Assembly (NCBI RefSeq): GCF_000429785.1
Contig: NZ_AUCN01000019.1
Span: 125,670 to 189,669 of the forward strand
Length of the DNA stretch: 64,000 nt
Source of the DNA: Chitinibacter tainanensis DSM 15459
GTDB lineage: Bacteria > Pseudomonadota > Gammaproteobacteria > Burkholderiales > Chitinibacteraceae
Direction: 5' to 3'
Shown: one piece after another, positions 1-9,718 of the stretch
Layout: each line of letters opens with the position of its first letter
Position numbering within the stretch: the first letter of the stretch is position 1
Program-made: the position numbers and the translations under genes
Notes under the pieces: model-generated
The model's input: only the letters and a program-made list of their open reading frames with translations
The model's database searches: none
Told to the model about the DNA's origin: nothing

Positions 1-528
1 GCTCTTACCAATTGATTTAGGATCATTAATCGAACCCGCCAAATAAAAGCCTAAGCGCAATAGCGCCAGTAAATCGTGCTCCAGGCCATAAATGCGGTAA
101 ATACTGGCGATATGCATATAACAATCAATGGCGATATGAATCTGCATCGCCTCTACCGCCAGCTCGGTCGCCTGTGCCAGATCTTCCGCCGCACTCAGGT
201 AGCGCTTTAGCTGGAACAAAATAATGCCGCGCATTTGCAGCAGCTCGGCTCTGGGTTGCGCCGCGGATTGTTCATCTAGCTGGCGAATCGCATGGTTAAT
301 CAGCCGCAAGGCAAGGCGAAACTGCCCTGCAGCCAATAGGCAGCGGCAGTGCAAAACCTCGAGCTGGGTACGCAGGAGCTGCGGCAAGTGACCTTGGCAA
401 AGCACCTGTAATTGGCTACTCTCTGCCAATGCTGCCGCTACATCGTGAAGGACTAATTGATTGATGTGCGTGATCTTTTCGGCAATTTTGGCTACGTCAG
501 TGGGTAAAGCCTCAGGCACAATGCACAT
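1..528 (-). CDS. TPR-like helical repeat protein, N-terminal part (cut by window edge)
   Basis: An open minus-strand frame of 176 codons begins at an ATG at 526-528 and runs off the left edge without a stop. It starts MCIVPEALPTDVAKIAEK and then consists of amphipathic helices rich in Leu, Ala and Gln, with the spacing of tetratricopeptide-like repeats. There is no signal peptide or membrane segment in the visible part. Such N-termini occur in regulatory proteins that carry an output domain further on, for instance GGDEF, but no output domain is visible here. The Shine-Dalgarno is weak, so the start is not certain. It lies directly downstream of the histidine kinase on the same strand, about 50 bases away. 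Confidence 0.6.
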   Translation of the reverse strand, partial: MCIVPEALPTDVAKIAEKITHINQLVLHDVAAALAESSQLQVLCQGHLPQLLRTQLEVLHCRCLLAAGQFRLALRLINHAIRQLDEQSAAQPRAELLQMRGIILFQLKRYLSAAEDLAQATELAVEAMQIHIAIDCYMHIASIYRIYGLEHDLLALLRLGFYLAGSINDPKSIGKS

Positions 529-580
529 CCAAGATGGGGTCTGCCTAATTTATAGTATGGTAGCCCGCCGAACGGCAAAC

Positions 581-2329
581 CTAGGCCGTCGTTTGCAACA
601 CACGGTGCATGGTGTCCTGCAAAACTTCAGGCTTCACCGGTTTGGTGATAAAGGCATTCATCCCAACGGCAAGGCAAGCTTGCCGGTCAGCCTCCAGCGC
701 GTTTGCAGTTAAGGCAATAATCGGCAAATGAGCGCCGCGCGGTAATTGCCTGATCTGTCGGGTAGCCTCCAGCCCATCCACCAAAGGCATCTGCACATCC
801 ATCAACACCAGATCAAAGTCTTGCTGCTGAACATGTTCGATGGCCTGCTGGCCATTTTCGGCCTGCACCACCTGATGCCCTGCAATTTGCAACAGCTTGG
901 TGGCCACCAATCGGTTGGTAGGGTTATCTTCTGCCAGCAACACCTTTAATGCCGGCAATGCCTTGGTGGGCACATCCGTCACCACCTCGGGCGTTGCGCC
1001 TACTAGCGGCAGCGGGATTTGGAAGCGAAAACAAGTGCCTTTCCCCAATTGCGACTCAACTTGTAATTCCCCGCCTAGATGGCTGACCAACTTTCGCGCA
1101 ATGGTGAGGCCAAGCCCGGTGCCACCATATTGGCGCGCGCGCGAACCATCCGCTTGCACAAAGGCTTCAAAAATCTGGCTAAGCTGATCTTTAGCGATAC
1201 CGATGCCGGTATCGCTAACTTCAAAGCACCATTGCTCGCCCTGTTGCGCCACCCGCACACAAATTTGCCCCTGCTGGGTAAATTTGACCGCATTACCCAG
1301 CAGATTGACCAAAACTTGCTGCAGTCGCAATTGATCGCCTTGCACAATGACATCAGTGTTAGCCAGCAACTGTAGCTGCAAATCAACGTGCTTTTCACGG
1401 CTGACTTCGGCAAACATCTGCACCGTGCGCTGCAGCGTAGTATTCAAAGAAAATGGTTTAGCACTGAGATCGAGCTGGCCAGCCTCAATCTTGGATAAAT
1501 CGAGTACATCATTCACCAAGGCCAGTAGTAATTCAGCCGAAGCCTGAATCACGCTTAAATCCTGCCGCTGCGCCGGATTTAAACCAGAATGCTCCATCAC
1601 ATGGGCCATCCCCACGATGCCATTCATTGGGGTGCGGATTTCGTGGGAGACATTGGCAATAAATTCAGTTTTGGCTTTGCTGGCCGCCTCGGCGCTGTTG
1701 CGGGCCTGCTCCAGCTGTTGCACTAACTGCTTCTGCTCCAGCTCAAGTTCGATACTCTCCACAATCGCATCGTTGTAATGCCGCACACCTTTCACCACCA
1801 CCACCAGATACATCAAGCACATGGCGGCCAAAACGCCGTCAAACGGGCCTTTGCCAATTAAGGCGGAGAACAAAATGGGCAACAAAATAATAATGGCAAA
1901 GTTGCGCAGAGCCCGATAATGCGCGCCCAAGATCGGTACTGCACCGGAGACCAGCCCCGACAAGACAAAGGCGGTGAATAGCCGATGCATATCCGAGCCA
2001 TTTTGCATAAAGAAGTAACCGCCCGCCCCCCAGATCAGCGCGGTGAGGTTCACTCCTCGCTCAAAGCGCGCACTCCAAGCAGCGTAATCCACCAGGCCGG
2101 CCTGTTGGGCCCGCAGATAACCATAGGCAGTATGCAAACGCCAGCCGGCCAAGGCCCAGGTCACGGCTAACCAAGCTGCCAGAAATTGCAGTGAAACTTG
2201 CGAGAGATACGCGGCAGCTAAGACTAGGGCGGTCAGGATGCAGATCACCTGGCCAGGAACGGCGCTGCGATAAACTAAGCGGGTAATCCGCTCCACGATG
2301 GCCGGGTTGGCAGCTTGTTGTAGTCGCAA
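581..2329 (-). CDS. Membrane-bound hybrid sensor histidine kinase/response regulator
   Basis: A 582-residue two-component sensor. Residues 25-180 hold about five hydrophobic segments forming a membrane sensor. A short coiled coil (190-215) leads into the kinase. The H box HEIRTP has the phospho-acceptor His229. N box residues lie near 340-348, the G1 box DTGIGIA near 373 and the G2 box GGTGLGL near 402. A C-terminal receiver domain starts near 460, with its phospho-acceptor Asp511 in LVLMDVQMP and the conserved Lys in ITKP. It should autophosphorylate and pass phosphate to its own receiver, then to an unidentified partner. No periplasmic domain of useful size is visible, so the signal may be sensed in the membrane. 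It is the last gene of the rluC operon, 24 bases after motD, and the partner regulator is not adjacent. Confidence 0.9.
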   Translation of the reverse strand: MRLQQAANPAIVERITRLVYRSAVPGQVICILTALVLAAAYLSQVSLQFLAAWLAVTWALAGWRLHTAYGYLRAQQAGLVDYAAWSARFERGVNLTALIWGAGGYFFMQNGSDMHRLFTAFVLSGLVSGAVPILGAHYRALRNFAIIILLPILFSALIGKGPFDGVLAAMCLMYLVVVVKGVRHYNDAIVESIELELEQKQLVQQLEQARNSAEAASKAKTEFIANVSHEIRTPMNGIVGMAHVMEHSGLNPAQRQDLSVIQASAELLLALVNDVLDLSKIEAGQLDLSAKPFSLNTTLQRTVQMFAEVSREKHVDLQLQLLANTDVIVQGDQLRLQQVLVNLLGNAVKFTQQGQICVRVAQQGEQWCFEVSDTGIGIAKDQLSQIFEAFVQADGSRARQYGGTGLGLTIARKLVSHLGGELQVESQLGKGTCFRFQIPLPLVGATPEVVTDVPTKALPALKVLLAEDNPTNRLVATKLLQIAGHQVVQAENGQQAIEHVQQQDFDLVLMDVQMPLVDGLEATRQIRQLPRGAHLPIIALTANALEADRQACLAVGMNAFITKPVKPEVLQDTMHRVLQTTA

Positions 2330-2353
2330 GTCACTCCCCCGTGCCGTTGTGGT

Positions 2354-3124
2354 TTATTGCGCAATGACGGCAATTTCATCCTGATTATCAGCCAGGATAT
2401 TCAGCGTCACGCGGCGATTACGGGCCCGCCCCTCAACCCGATCATTCGGCTCAATCGGCCGAAACTCGGCATAGCCCACCGCCACCATCCGCTGCGAGGC
2501 CACGCCGGCCGACTCAAACAGGCGCACCACGCTGGCGGCCCGCGCCGCCGAGAGCTCCCAGTTACTAGGGAAAATACCGCGAATCGGCTGATTGTCGGTA
2601 TGGCCTTCCACCTGAATCAGGTTGTCGGTGTTTTTAATCCGCTCGGCAATCGCCAGCAACGCATCCACCGCTTCAGGTGCTAGCTCGGCGCGGCCGGTAT
2701 CAAACAGAATCGAATCGCTGATTTCCACCGCAATCCCGCGTTTGGATTGGGTAACCCGCACTTTGCCTTGGTCAATCAAGGTGCCAAGCGATTGCTGCAA
2801 ATCGCCAGCAATGCCCTGCATTTTCTTAGTTTGTTCTTCAAATTTACCAGCATTGGGCTGCACAGTCGGCGCGGGGATCACGATCAGCTTTTGCGGCGCG
2901 CCCGGCACAGGCTGATTATCCAGACGAATCAGCTCGGCCGAGGTTTTGGGCTGCTTGAAGGCATCAATCAAAGAGGTTGAAAGCACTTTGTATTTGCCTT
3001 CATTCACCGACGAAATGGCGTACATCACCACAAAAAAGGCGAACAGTAATGTTATGAAGTCGGCATAGGACACCAGCCAGCGTTCATGATTTTCGTGCTC
3101 TTCCGGGCGTTTGCGGCGCGCCAT
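2354..3124 (-). CDS. motD: Flagellar motor stator protein, MotB/MotD type
   Basis: A 256-residue MotB-family protein. One N-terminal membrane helix carries the stator Asp in the motif SYADFITLLFAFF, which in this family conducts the driving ion. A linker with a plug-like segment follows. The C-terminal OmpA-like peptidoglycan-binding domain (about 130-240) has the signature VEGHTDNQPI and RARNRRV. Such proteins need a MotA/MotC partner to form the stator ring. None is encoded next to it: upstream is sppA, 12 bases away, and downstream is a histidine kinase. MotD type is preferred to MotB because of the short linker, but MotB cannot be excluded. Confidence 0.85.
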   Translation of the reverse strand: MARRKRPEEHENHERWLVSYADFITLLFAFFVVMYAISSVNEGKYKVLSTSLIDAFKQPKTSAELIRLDNQPVPGAPQKLIVIPAPTVQPNAGKFEEQTKKMQGIAGDLQQSLGTLIDQGKVRVTQSKRGIAVEISDSILFDTGRAELAPEAVDALLAIAERIKNTDNLIQVEGHTDNQPIRGIFPSNWELSAARAASVVRLFESAGVASQRMVAVGYAEFRPIEPNDRVEGRARNRRVTLNILADNQDEIAVIAQ

Positions 3125-3136
3125 CGTGCCGGCTCC

Positions 3137-4075
3137 TTATTTCAGCTGCAGGCTCAGTTTGCTACCGAGCGTATTGGCCATGGTCACGCCAAATTGACGC
3201 GCCAGACGGTCAGCATACGATGGCTGTGGCGTAAAATCGACCACATTTTCAGCTTTGACCACATCACGCGCCACCGTATCAACTGAGCCGAGCGCATCCA
3301 CCAGCCCCAGCTTCAGAGCCGTTTCACCCGACCAAACCAGACCGGAGAACAGATCCGGATTATCTTTGACCAAGCGTTTGCCGCGCCCTTCCTGCACCAC
3401 GCTGATAAATTGCTGGTGAATTTCATTCAACATATTCAGCGCTTTTTGTTTTTGCGCTTCGTTTTGTGGCGAGAATGGATCGAGGAAACCTTTGTTTTCG
3501 CCAGCCGTCATCAACCGACGCTCAACGCCCAGTTTTTCCATTGCCCCAGTAAAGCCAAAACCATCCATCAAGACCCCGATCGAGCCGACCATCGAGGCTT
3601 TATCGGCATAGATTTTGTCGGCAGCCACCGCAGCATAGTAGCAACCGGAAGCGCACACATCTTCGATCACCACATAAAACGGGATCTGCGCATGGGCTTT
3701 TTTCAGCCGGCGAATTTCGTCGTACATCATGCCGGCCTGCACCGGGCTACCGCCCGGGCTATTGGCCCGGAGCACCACGGCTTTGGTATTGCTATCTTCA
3801 AACGCGGCTTTCAGGCCACTCAAAACCATGGCGCTGCTGGCATCGGTATCCGCGGCAATCATGCCGTTGAGGTCGACCACGGCCGTATGCGGGCCAGTTG
3901 AGGCACTTTCGCTTTGCTTGGGGCCAATCCAGCCCATCACTAGCGCGAGGAATAGAAATAAATAACTAAAGGTCAGCAGTTTGAAGAAAATCCCCCAGCG
4001 GCGGCTGCGACGATGTTCTTTGATTGATGCGGTTAGAATTTCTTTCAGCGCATCGCGCTCTAGTGAATCACTCAT
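3137..4075 (-). CDS. sppA: Signal peptide peptidase SppA, S49 family, short form
   Basis: A 312-residue inner-membrane serine protease that degrades cleaved signal peptides. One membrane anchor spans about residues 28-50 and the protease domain faces the periplasm. The nucleophile is Ser143 in CASGCYYAA and the general base is probably Lys195, a separation of 52 residues as in the short Bacillus-type SppA. NSPGGSP near 105 forms the oxyanion part of the site. The length is that of the single-domain form, not the 67 kDa E. coli protein. Its start overlaps the stop of the Rieske gene by four bases (ATGA), so the two are translationally coupled. Confidence 0.9.
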   Translation of the reverse strand: MSDSLERDALKEILTASIKEHRRSRRWGIFFKLLTFSYLFLFLALVMGWIGPKQSESASTGPHTAVVDLNGMIAADTDASSAMVLSGLKAAFEDSNTKAVVLRANSPGGSPVQAGMMYDEIRRLKKAHAQIPFYVVIEDVCASGCYYAAVAADKIYADKASMVGSIGVLMDGFGFTGAMEKLGVERRLMTAGENKGFLDPFSPQNEAQKQKALNMLNEIHQQFISVVQEGRGKRLVKDNPDLFSGLVWSGETALKLGLVDALGSVDTVARDVVKAENVVDFTPQPSYADRLARQFGVTMANTLGSKLSLQLK

Positions 4076-4416
4076 GCTTCATTTTCCTCAGACAACCAAA
4101 TGGCCCCATCTTGCTCAACCAGGGGTATTGCTTGCAAACGCTTGCCTACACAAGGGCCGCCAACACATACCCCACTATCCGGCTGATAGTAGGCGCCATG
4201 CGTCGAACAAATTAAATACTCGCGCGATAAATCAAACACATCGCCCGGATTGAAATCGAGCTCAATGGGCACATGCGCGCATTCATTCAGATAGCCAAAC
4301 ACCTGCCCGCCATAGCGAATCGCCAACGCCGCGCGAGGCCGACCAGCGCGAGTCACACTAAAGCGCACCGCCAAGCCGCGTTCGACAAGCTCAGCCGCAG
4401 CACAGATCTTACGCAT
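4072..4416 (-). CDS. Rieske [2Fe-2S] ferredoxin-like protein
   Basis: A 114-residue soluble Rieske domain. The cluster ligands are visible as Cys46-x-His48 and Cys70-x-x-His73, followed by the Pro-loop-like GGPC near 86-89. There is no membrane anchor or signal peptide, so it is a cytosolic electron-transfer or redox-sensing protein of the small nirD/hcaC-like kind, partner unknown. It overlaps the phosphatase gene upstream by eight bases and sppA downstream by four. The gene order rluC, HAD phosphatase, Rieske, sppA is, to my memory, shared by other betaproteobacteria. A near-match to the 49-bp repeat (4123-4172, spacing 50) lies in its coding sequence. Confidence 0.85.
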   Translation of the reverse strand: MRKICAAAELVERGLAVRFSVTRAGRPRAALAIRYGGQVFGYLNECAHVPIELDFNPGDVFDLSREYLICSTHGAYYQPDSGVCVGGPCVGKRLQAIPLVEQDGAIWLSEENEA

Positions 4417-5065
4417 CGGTCAGTATCCAGTCGACCAAGGCAGGAAAATCGTCAAACATTGCCAACGGCGCCAGTGCCTGCAATTCATCGGCCGCATGGG
4501 CGCCATAACTTAAGCCCACACTCGCGGTACCGGCATTAATGGCCAGCTGCAGGTCATGAGTGGTATCGCCAATCATCAACGTCCGCGTTGGGCTCACTGC
4601 GGTAAAGTCGAGAATATATTCCAGCATCGCAGGATGCGGCTTAGAAAACGCCTCATCGGCGGTGCGCGTCACCTCAAAAAACGCCCCAAGGCCCGTGGCG
4701 CGCAATACGCGATCGAGGCCAGCCCGGGATTTACCAGTAGCCACCGCCATCCGATAACCCGCCTGTTGCAGGCGCGCTAGCCCGGTTTCCACCCCCCGAT
4801 ACAGCTGCAGCTCTTGGTCTTTAGCCAAGAAATGCTGGCGGTAAGCATCCACCACCGCACGGATCTGGGCTTCACTTGCCTGCGGCGCCAGATGGCTCAT
4901 GGCCTCGGTCAAGCCGTAACCAATCACATATCGCGCCTCACGATCCTCCGGCACGGGCAAACCCACATCGGCAAAAGCGCGCTGGATCGAGCGGGCAATC
5001 ATGCCGGTGCTATCCATTAAAGTGCCATCCCAGTCAAACACCAGCAGTTCAAATCGCGCGTTCAT
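4409..5065 (-). CDS. HAD-superfamily phosphatase, phosphoglycolate-phosphatase-like
   Basis: A 218-residue haloacid dehalogenase hydrolase. Motif I is DWDGTLMDS with nucleophile Asp11 and acid/base Asp13. A helical cap follows (about 18-80), then motif II ATGKS, motif III Lys in SKPHP, and motif IV GDTTHD. The cap type and length match Gph and related phosphatases acting on small phosphometabolites. Which substrate is used cannot be read from the sequence. The start ATG overlaps the rluC stop by one base (TGATG), so it is translated in coupling with rluC. I leave the gene symbol empty because many paralogues share these motifs. Confidence 0.85.
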   Translation of the reverse strand: MNARFELLVFDWDGTLMDSTGMIARSIQRAFADVGLPVPEDREARYVIGYGLTEAMSHLAPQASEAQIRAVVDAYRQHFLAKDQELQLYRGVETGLARLQQAGYRMAVATGKSRAGLDRVLRATGLGAFFEVTRTADEAFSKPHPAMLEYILDFTAVSPTRTLMIGDTTHDLQLAINAGTASVGLSYGAHAADELQALAPLAMFDDFPALVDWILTDA

Positions 5066-6033
5066 CAGGCTTCCTTCTTGCTTGTTTGCTCAAGTGTATC
5101 GAGGTAATGCTGCAATTCATCCGGCAGCGGGGCTTCCAGCGTCAGGGGCTCATTGCTGAGTGGGTGTTTAAGGCTTAAGCGCCAGGCATGCAAAAACATC
5201 CGCCGCAAACCTTGCTTTGGCAGCGCTTTATTCACCGCAGCATCGCCATACTTGTCATCACCCAGAATGGCATGGCCACTGGCCGACAGATGCACCCGAA
5301 TTTGATGCGTGCGGCCGGTTTTAAGCTCGCATTCCAGCAAAGAAGCACTCGCCCAGGCTTGTTTGCGGTTCACAATGGTGTGAGACGACAAACCATCAGC
5401 ATGCACTTTTACCCGCCGCTCGCCGTCGGGCGTTTCATATTTCAGGAGTTTCATTTTGACGTGGCAGCGGGTATGCGGCCACACCCCCTCCACCAGAGCC
5501 AGATAGCGTTTATCAATCCCGTGGCTATCCCGCAGCACTTCATGCATTTTCACTAAGGCGCTGCGCTTTTTGGCCACCAGCAACAAACCCGAGGTATCCC
5601 GATCCAGGCGGTGCACCAGCTCCATGAACTTCGCTTGCGGGCGCTGGGCGCGCAAGAGCTCAATCACGCCAAAACTCAAACCTGAGCCGCCGTGCACGGC
5701 GATCCCGGCGGGTTTGTTTAACACCAGCAAGGCATCGTCTTCGTACACCACCGGGATTTGCAGCTGATCAGCGGCAGCTATTGCGCTCGCGGGCTTTACC
5801 TCAGGCTCCGCCACCCGTACTGGCGGCACCCGGATCACATCACCGGGCTGCACGCGAGTGGTTACATCCGCCCGGCCTTTATTTACGCGAACTTCGCCCG
5901 AGCGCACGATGCGATAAACATGACTCTTGGGCACCCCTTTCAGGCGCTTGAGCAGAAAATTATCCAGCCGTTGGCCGGCATCATCCGCATCAACGGTAAT
6001 AAAGCTCACGGACGCTTTGCTTGTGTCGGACAT
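5065..6033 (-). CDS. rluC: 23S rRNA pseudouridine synthase RluC
   Basis: A 322-residue RNA-modifying enzyme expected to convert uridines 955, 2504 and 2580 of 23S rRNA to pseudouridine. Residues about 15-75 form an S4 RNA-binding domain and the rest is the RluA-type synthase with the catalytic Asp in HRLDRDTSGL. I start at the ATG at 6031-6033 (MSDTSKASVSF). A longer frame to 6087 adds 18 residues unlike the family. It is the first gene of a six-gene minus-strand operon and is divergent from rne, the same neighbourhood as in E. coli. Confidence 0.92.
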   Translation of the reverse strand: MSDTSKASVSFITVDADDAGQRLDNFLLKRLKGVPKSHVYRIVRSGEVRVNKGRADVTTRVQPGDVIRVPPVRVAEPEVKPASAIAAADQLQIPVVYEDDALLVLNKPAGIAVHGGSGLSFGVIELLRAQRPQAKFMELVHRLDRDTSGLLLVAKKRSALVKMHEVLRDSHGIDKRYLALVEGVWPHTRCHVKMKLLKYETPDGERRVKVHADGLSSHTIVNRKQAWASASLLECELKTGRTHQIRVHLSASGHAILGDDKYGDAAVNKALPKQGLRRMFLHAWRLSLKHPLSNEPLTLEAPLPDELQHYLDTLEQTSKKEA

Positions 6034-6650
6034 CTTGGCATATACTCTATGGCACGCTGCAACAAGCAGCTGGTTCTCTCCGCGCAAGTTTGTACGCCCG
6101 GCAGAGATTTGAAACCGCTTTTACATCACCAGCAAAAATCGGCAATCCGCCGGTCTGGCATGCAAGAAATCGGTTTCAACAACGAAATTGAATCGTTGAT
6201 TTTACTGCATCCAGCCCCAGTTTGGCTTTGTGATTTCTTTCCCGCCGTGGCGCTATCCTGACCACCGGCCCGTACCACGGGCAAACAGCGCGGGGCTCAC
6301 AATAGAAAATGCCGGGCTGAACAGCAAAATCCTCTGATTCGCGGTTATGAAGCTCACCGCGCAATACCAAGTAGCGGATTTTATTTTCGTAGCGCACACA
6401 CCGGATTTATTGCGGTAGTTAGCCAATTGATCGCGCAACTACTGCTGACTCAACAGAGCATACAGATCACTGTTTGGAGCCGATACCCAGTTTCTAAGCC
6501 AACACACCAAGTTGCCAATCTAGCGTTTTTGCTGGGCCTTTAGCCATTTCCTGGCAAAGGTTGCCTTTGTATGTTGCCGAACTGCCGTCATTCGATCTGC
6601 CTGTTAAATCCTAGTTCTTGCGGTGTTGTGCGCGCAGGAGCCCTGTACTC
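6034..6650. other. Long rluC-rne divergent intergenic region, probable rne leader
   Basis: 617 bases between the divergent rluC and rne genes without a credible gene. In E. coli the same spot holds the long structured rne leader through which RNase E represses its own mRNA. Here I see short self-complementary segments, for instance GTAGTT at about 6413 pairing with AACTAC at about 6437, but no pattern I can match to the E. coli hairpins. A possible plus-strand promoter is TTGCTT (6017-6022), 18 bases, TATACT (6041-6046), which would give a leader of about 600 bases. The rne Shine-Dalgarno AGGAG is at 6636-6640. Confidence 0.4.
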
Positions 6651-9575
6651 ATGAAGCGTATGCTTTTTAATGCCACCCAAGCCGAAGAGCTGCGGGTGGC
6701 GATTGTCGATGGCCAGAAACTGATTGACCTGGACATCGAAACCGTCGGCAAAGAACAACGTAAATCCAACATCTACAAAGGCGTTATCACTCGTATCGAG
6801 CCGAGCCTGGAAGCGTGCTTTGTGGATTACGGCTGTGACCGGCACGGTTTCCTGCCGTTTAAAGAAATTGCCCGCTCGTACATGACCGAAGGCGAAGGCG
6901 GCCGTGGTCGCGTAGCGGACAGCTTGCGCGAAGGTCAGCAAGTGATCGTGCAAGTTGAAAAAGACGAGCGCGGCAACAAGGGCGCAGCCCTCACCACCTA
7001 CATCAGCTTGGCTGGCCGTTATCTGGTCCTGATGCCCAACAACCCCCGTGGCGGTGGTGTTTCTCGCCGGATCGAAGGCGAAGAGCGCAATGAATTGCGC
7101 GCCGCAATGGACCAGCTGGAAACGCCGAACGGCATGAGCCTGATTGCACGCACAGCTGCAATTGGTCGCAATACGGAAGAGCTGCAATGGGATTTGGCGT
7201 ATTTGCTACAACTGTGGCGCGCCATTGAAGGTGCTGCAACAGCACAAAATGGCGCCTTCCTGATTTATCAAGAATCCAGCCTGGTGATCCGCGCTATCCG
7301 CGATTACTTCCAACCGGATATCGGCGAGTTGCTGATCGATAAACGCGAGATTTACGAGCAAGCCCAGCAGTTTATGGGCCATGTAATGCCAAACAATGTG
7401 CACAAGGTGAAGTTCTACCAAGACGACGTGCCGCTGTTCTCACGTTTCCAGATCGAACATCAGATCGAAACGGCTTACTCTCGCGAAGTTAGCCTGCCTT
7501 CTGGCGGCGCCATCGTGCTTGATCGCACTGAAGCCCTGTGGTCTATCGACGTGAACTCGGCCAAAGCCACCCGTGGCGGCGATATCGAAGAAACCGCACT
7601 GCGTACCAATCTGGAAGCCGCGGATGAAATCGCTCGCCAGATGCGCCTTCGCGACGTCGGTGGCTTGATCGTGATCGACTTTATCGACATGGAAAACCCG
7701 AAAAACCAGCGCGACGTTGAAAACCGAGTGCGTGAAGCACTGCACCACGACCGTGCTCGCGTGCAAACCGGCAAAATCAGCCGCTTTGGTTTGATGGAGT
7801 TGTCACGCCAACGCCTGCAACCGTCACTCGAAGAAACCAGCCATATCGCCTGCCCACGCTGTCATGGCACTGGCTTTATCCGCGGCATCGAGTCTTCAGC
7901 GCTGCATATTTTGCGCATCATCCAAGAAGAAGCCATGAAGGAAAACACCGGCGCGCTACATGCTCAAGTGCCCGTCGATGTCGCCACCTTCCTGCTCAAT
8001 GAAAAACGCGCCGAATTGTTCGCCGTTGAAGCCCGCCTGAAAGTGGCGATTATGCTGATCCCGAACATGCATCTGGAAACACCAAACTACAAGATTCAGC
8101 GTCTGCGCACGGAAGACGTGCCACAGTTTGAAGATGCGCTGCCGTCTTACCGTATGGTGGAACAACCTGCCGAGGAAGGATACAAGCCAGGCCAGGCCAA
8201 AGAAGAGCAAGCCAAACGCCAGGAAGCGGCAGTAAAAGGCATCACGCCAACGCAACCTGCGCCAGCCCACACTGATCGCCCAGCCAGCAGCCGCACCAGC
8301 GAGAAAAAAGCCACCGAGGCTCAGCCATCGCTCTTCAAACGTATTCTGAATTGGTTTACAGGCAGCCCAGCCGAAACCAAGCCGGTTGAAGAAGCCAAAC
8401 CCGCCCGCCAGCCACGCGGCCGCAATGAGCGCCGCAATGGTCGTGACCGCAACGAGCAACGCGGCGAAGGCCGTCAGCCACGCGAACGCGGCGAGCGTAA
8501 CAACGAGCGCCAAGATCGTTCTGAACGGAACGAAAATACGCAAACAGAAGTACGCCAAGAACGCGCCGAGCGTCAGCAACGTAGCAAACCGCGTATTGAA
8601 GAAGATATGCAAAAGCCAGCGCGTGAGCCGCGCGAACGCCAGCCACGTGGTGAACGCCAGCCTCGTAATGACGAGCAACGCCAAAAGATGGAAGCGCGCA
8701 CCGAACAGGCGGCGAGCGAAGAGTTGCTCAACACGACCGCAGCGGTGAACGCCCCTGAAGTAGAAGCCGTAGCAAGCAACGAAGGCCAACAAGAGGGTCG
8801 TGGCCGTCGTCGCCGCAACCGTCGCGACCGTCGCGACCGCGGTGATCGCCAAGTGGCGCAGGACGCAGCTGTTGACAGCGAAAGCGCAGCAGAATCTACT
8901 GACTCAGCAGTAACTGATGTGAGCCCCCCTGCTGTTGCGCCCGCAACCCCGCAAGCCGAGGCGACGCCAGTTGTTGCGCCAGCCGCAGTACAGGCAGAGC
9001 CAGCACCAGTAGTTGTAGCCGAGCCAACTAGCACAGCTACTCCTGCGGCTGCAGAAGCAGCCCCACTGGCCGAGGCAGCCCCAACGACAACACCAAGCCA
9101 AGCAGCAGCGAGCAGTGCTGATACAGCAGAAGTAACGACCGAAGCAGCCGCTGCTGAGTCCGCAGTAGCTGAAATCATCGCTCAAACCGCGCCAAGCACG
9201 CCAGCAGTAGAAACTGTAGCGCTAGCCGAACCGGCTACCCCGGCTTTGGCTACTCCGGCATTCGTGGTCGCCAGCCCTGAAGCTGTTGGTCTGGTCCAAG
9301 TGGCGACCCGCAATGAAAGTGCACCTGCAGCTACAGACGTTGAGTTGCCAGCCACCCCGCAACGCCGCCGCCGCAAAGATGTAGTCGATGCCAATGCCGC
9401 CAGCGCCGCAACCAGCGCACCGCTGCAATTAGTTGAGACCAAATCTAGCACTGCCGCCCCTGTAGAAATCGCTACGACGGCAGCGCCAGTTCGCCGCCGT
9501 CGTAGCGATCTGCAAGCGAGCCGCAACCCAGCCAGCGAGTCGGCACCGCTGCAGCAAGTTGAAACCAAACTGTGA
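6651..9575 (+). CDS. rne: Ribonuclease E
   Basis: A 974-residue endoribonuclease and scaffold of the RNA degradosome, needed for mRNA decay and rRNA/tRNA maturation. It begins [17 protein letters not shown] after AGGAG. The S1 RNA-binding domain spans about 35-125. The catalytic acidic residues lie in SIDVNSA and VIDFIDM near 300-345. The zinc-link CPRCHGTG (about 402) holds the dimer of dimers. From about 580 to 740 there is an Arg/Gln/Glu-rich RNA-binding region, then an Ala/Pro/Thr-rich tail. The tail ends with two copies of a unit containing RRRR, then SAPLQ-x-VETK. That places the degradosome-binding half in a disordered form typical of the family. The ATG at 6618 in the same frame is rejected because the family starts at MKRML. 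Confidence 0.96.
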   Translation: MKRMLFNATQAEELRVAIVDGQKLIDLDIETVGKEQRKSNIYKGVITRIEPSLEACFVDYGCDRHGFLPFKEIARSYMTEGEGGRGRVADSLREGQQVIVQVEKDERGNKGAALTTYISLAGRYLVLMPNNPRGGGVSRRIEGEERNELRAAMDQLETPNGMSLIARTAAIGRNTEELQWDLAYLLQLWRAIEGAATAQNGAFLIYQESSLVIRAIRDYFQPDIGELLIDKREIYEQAQQFMGHVMPNNVHKVKFYQDDVPLFSRFQIEHQIETAYSREVSLPSGGAIVLDRTEALWSIDVNSAKATRGGDIEETALRTNLEAADEIARQMRLRDVGGLIVIDFIDMENPKNQRDVENRVREALHHDRARVQTGKISRFGLMELSRQRLQPSLEETSHIACPRCHGTGFIRGIESSALHILRIIQEEAMKENTGALHAQVPVDVATFLLNEKRAELFAVEARLKVAIMLIPNMHLETPNYKIQRLRTEDVPQFEDALPSYRMVEQPAEEGYKPGQAKEEQAKRQEAAVKGITPTQPAPAHTDRPASSRTSEKKATEAQPSLFKRILNWFTGSPAETKPVEEAKPARQPRGRNERRNGRDRNEQRGEGRQPRERGERNNERQDRSERNENTQTEVRQERAERQQRSKPRIEEDMQKPAREPRERQPRGERQPRNDEQRQKMEARTEQAASEELLNTTAAVNAPEVEAVASNEGQQEGRGRRRRNRRDRRDRGDRQVAQDAAVDSESAAESTDSAVTDVSPPAVAPATPQAEATPVVAPAAVQAEPAPVVVAEPTSTATPAAAEAAPLAEAAPTTTPSQAAASSADTAEVTTEAAAAESAVAEIIAQTAPSTPAVETVALAEPATPALATPAFVVASPEAVGLVQVATRNESAPAATDVELPATPQRRRRKDVVDANAASAATSAPLQLVETKSSTAAPVEIATTAAPVRRRRSDLQASRNPASESAPLQQVETKL

Positions 9576-9603
9576 TCTAGTCCTCACTGAACACAAATCG
9601 AAA

Positions 9604-9633
9604 AAACCACACCGTTTTAGGTGTGGTTTTTTT
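9604..9633 (+). terminator. rne intrinsic terminator
   Basis: Ten-base-pair stem AAACCACACC/GGTGTGGTTT with a six-base loop, followed by a T-run, 28 bases after the rne stop. Confidence 0.9.
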
Positions 9634-9718
9634 ATTTTGGAGCTAGCAGGATAAACGGGGGTGTTCTAGTATGGATTCAGGTTTCCGCCGATAAAAACAA
9701 AGCCACGGGAGTGTCGCC

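Noticed and set aside
7956-8852. Long open frame antisense to rne (298 codons)
   Set aside because: The complement of an Arg/Glu-rich region easily gives long frames. Translation is low-complexity and rne is certain on the other strand.
8573-9178. Antisense frame of Ser/Ala-rich composition
   Set aside because: Mirror of the Ala/Thr-rich RNase E tail, no domain and no ribosome site.
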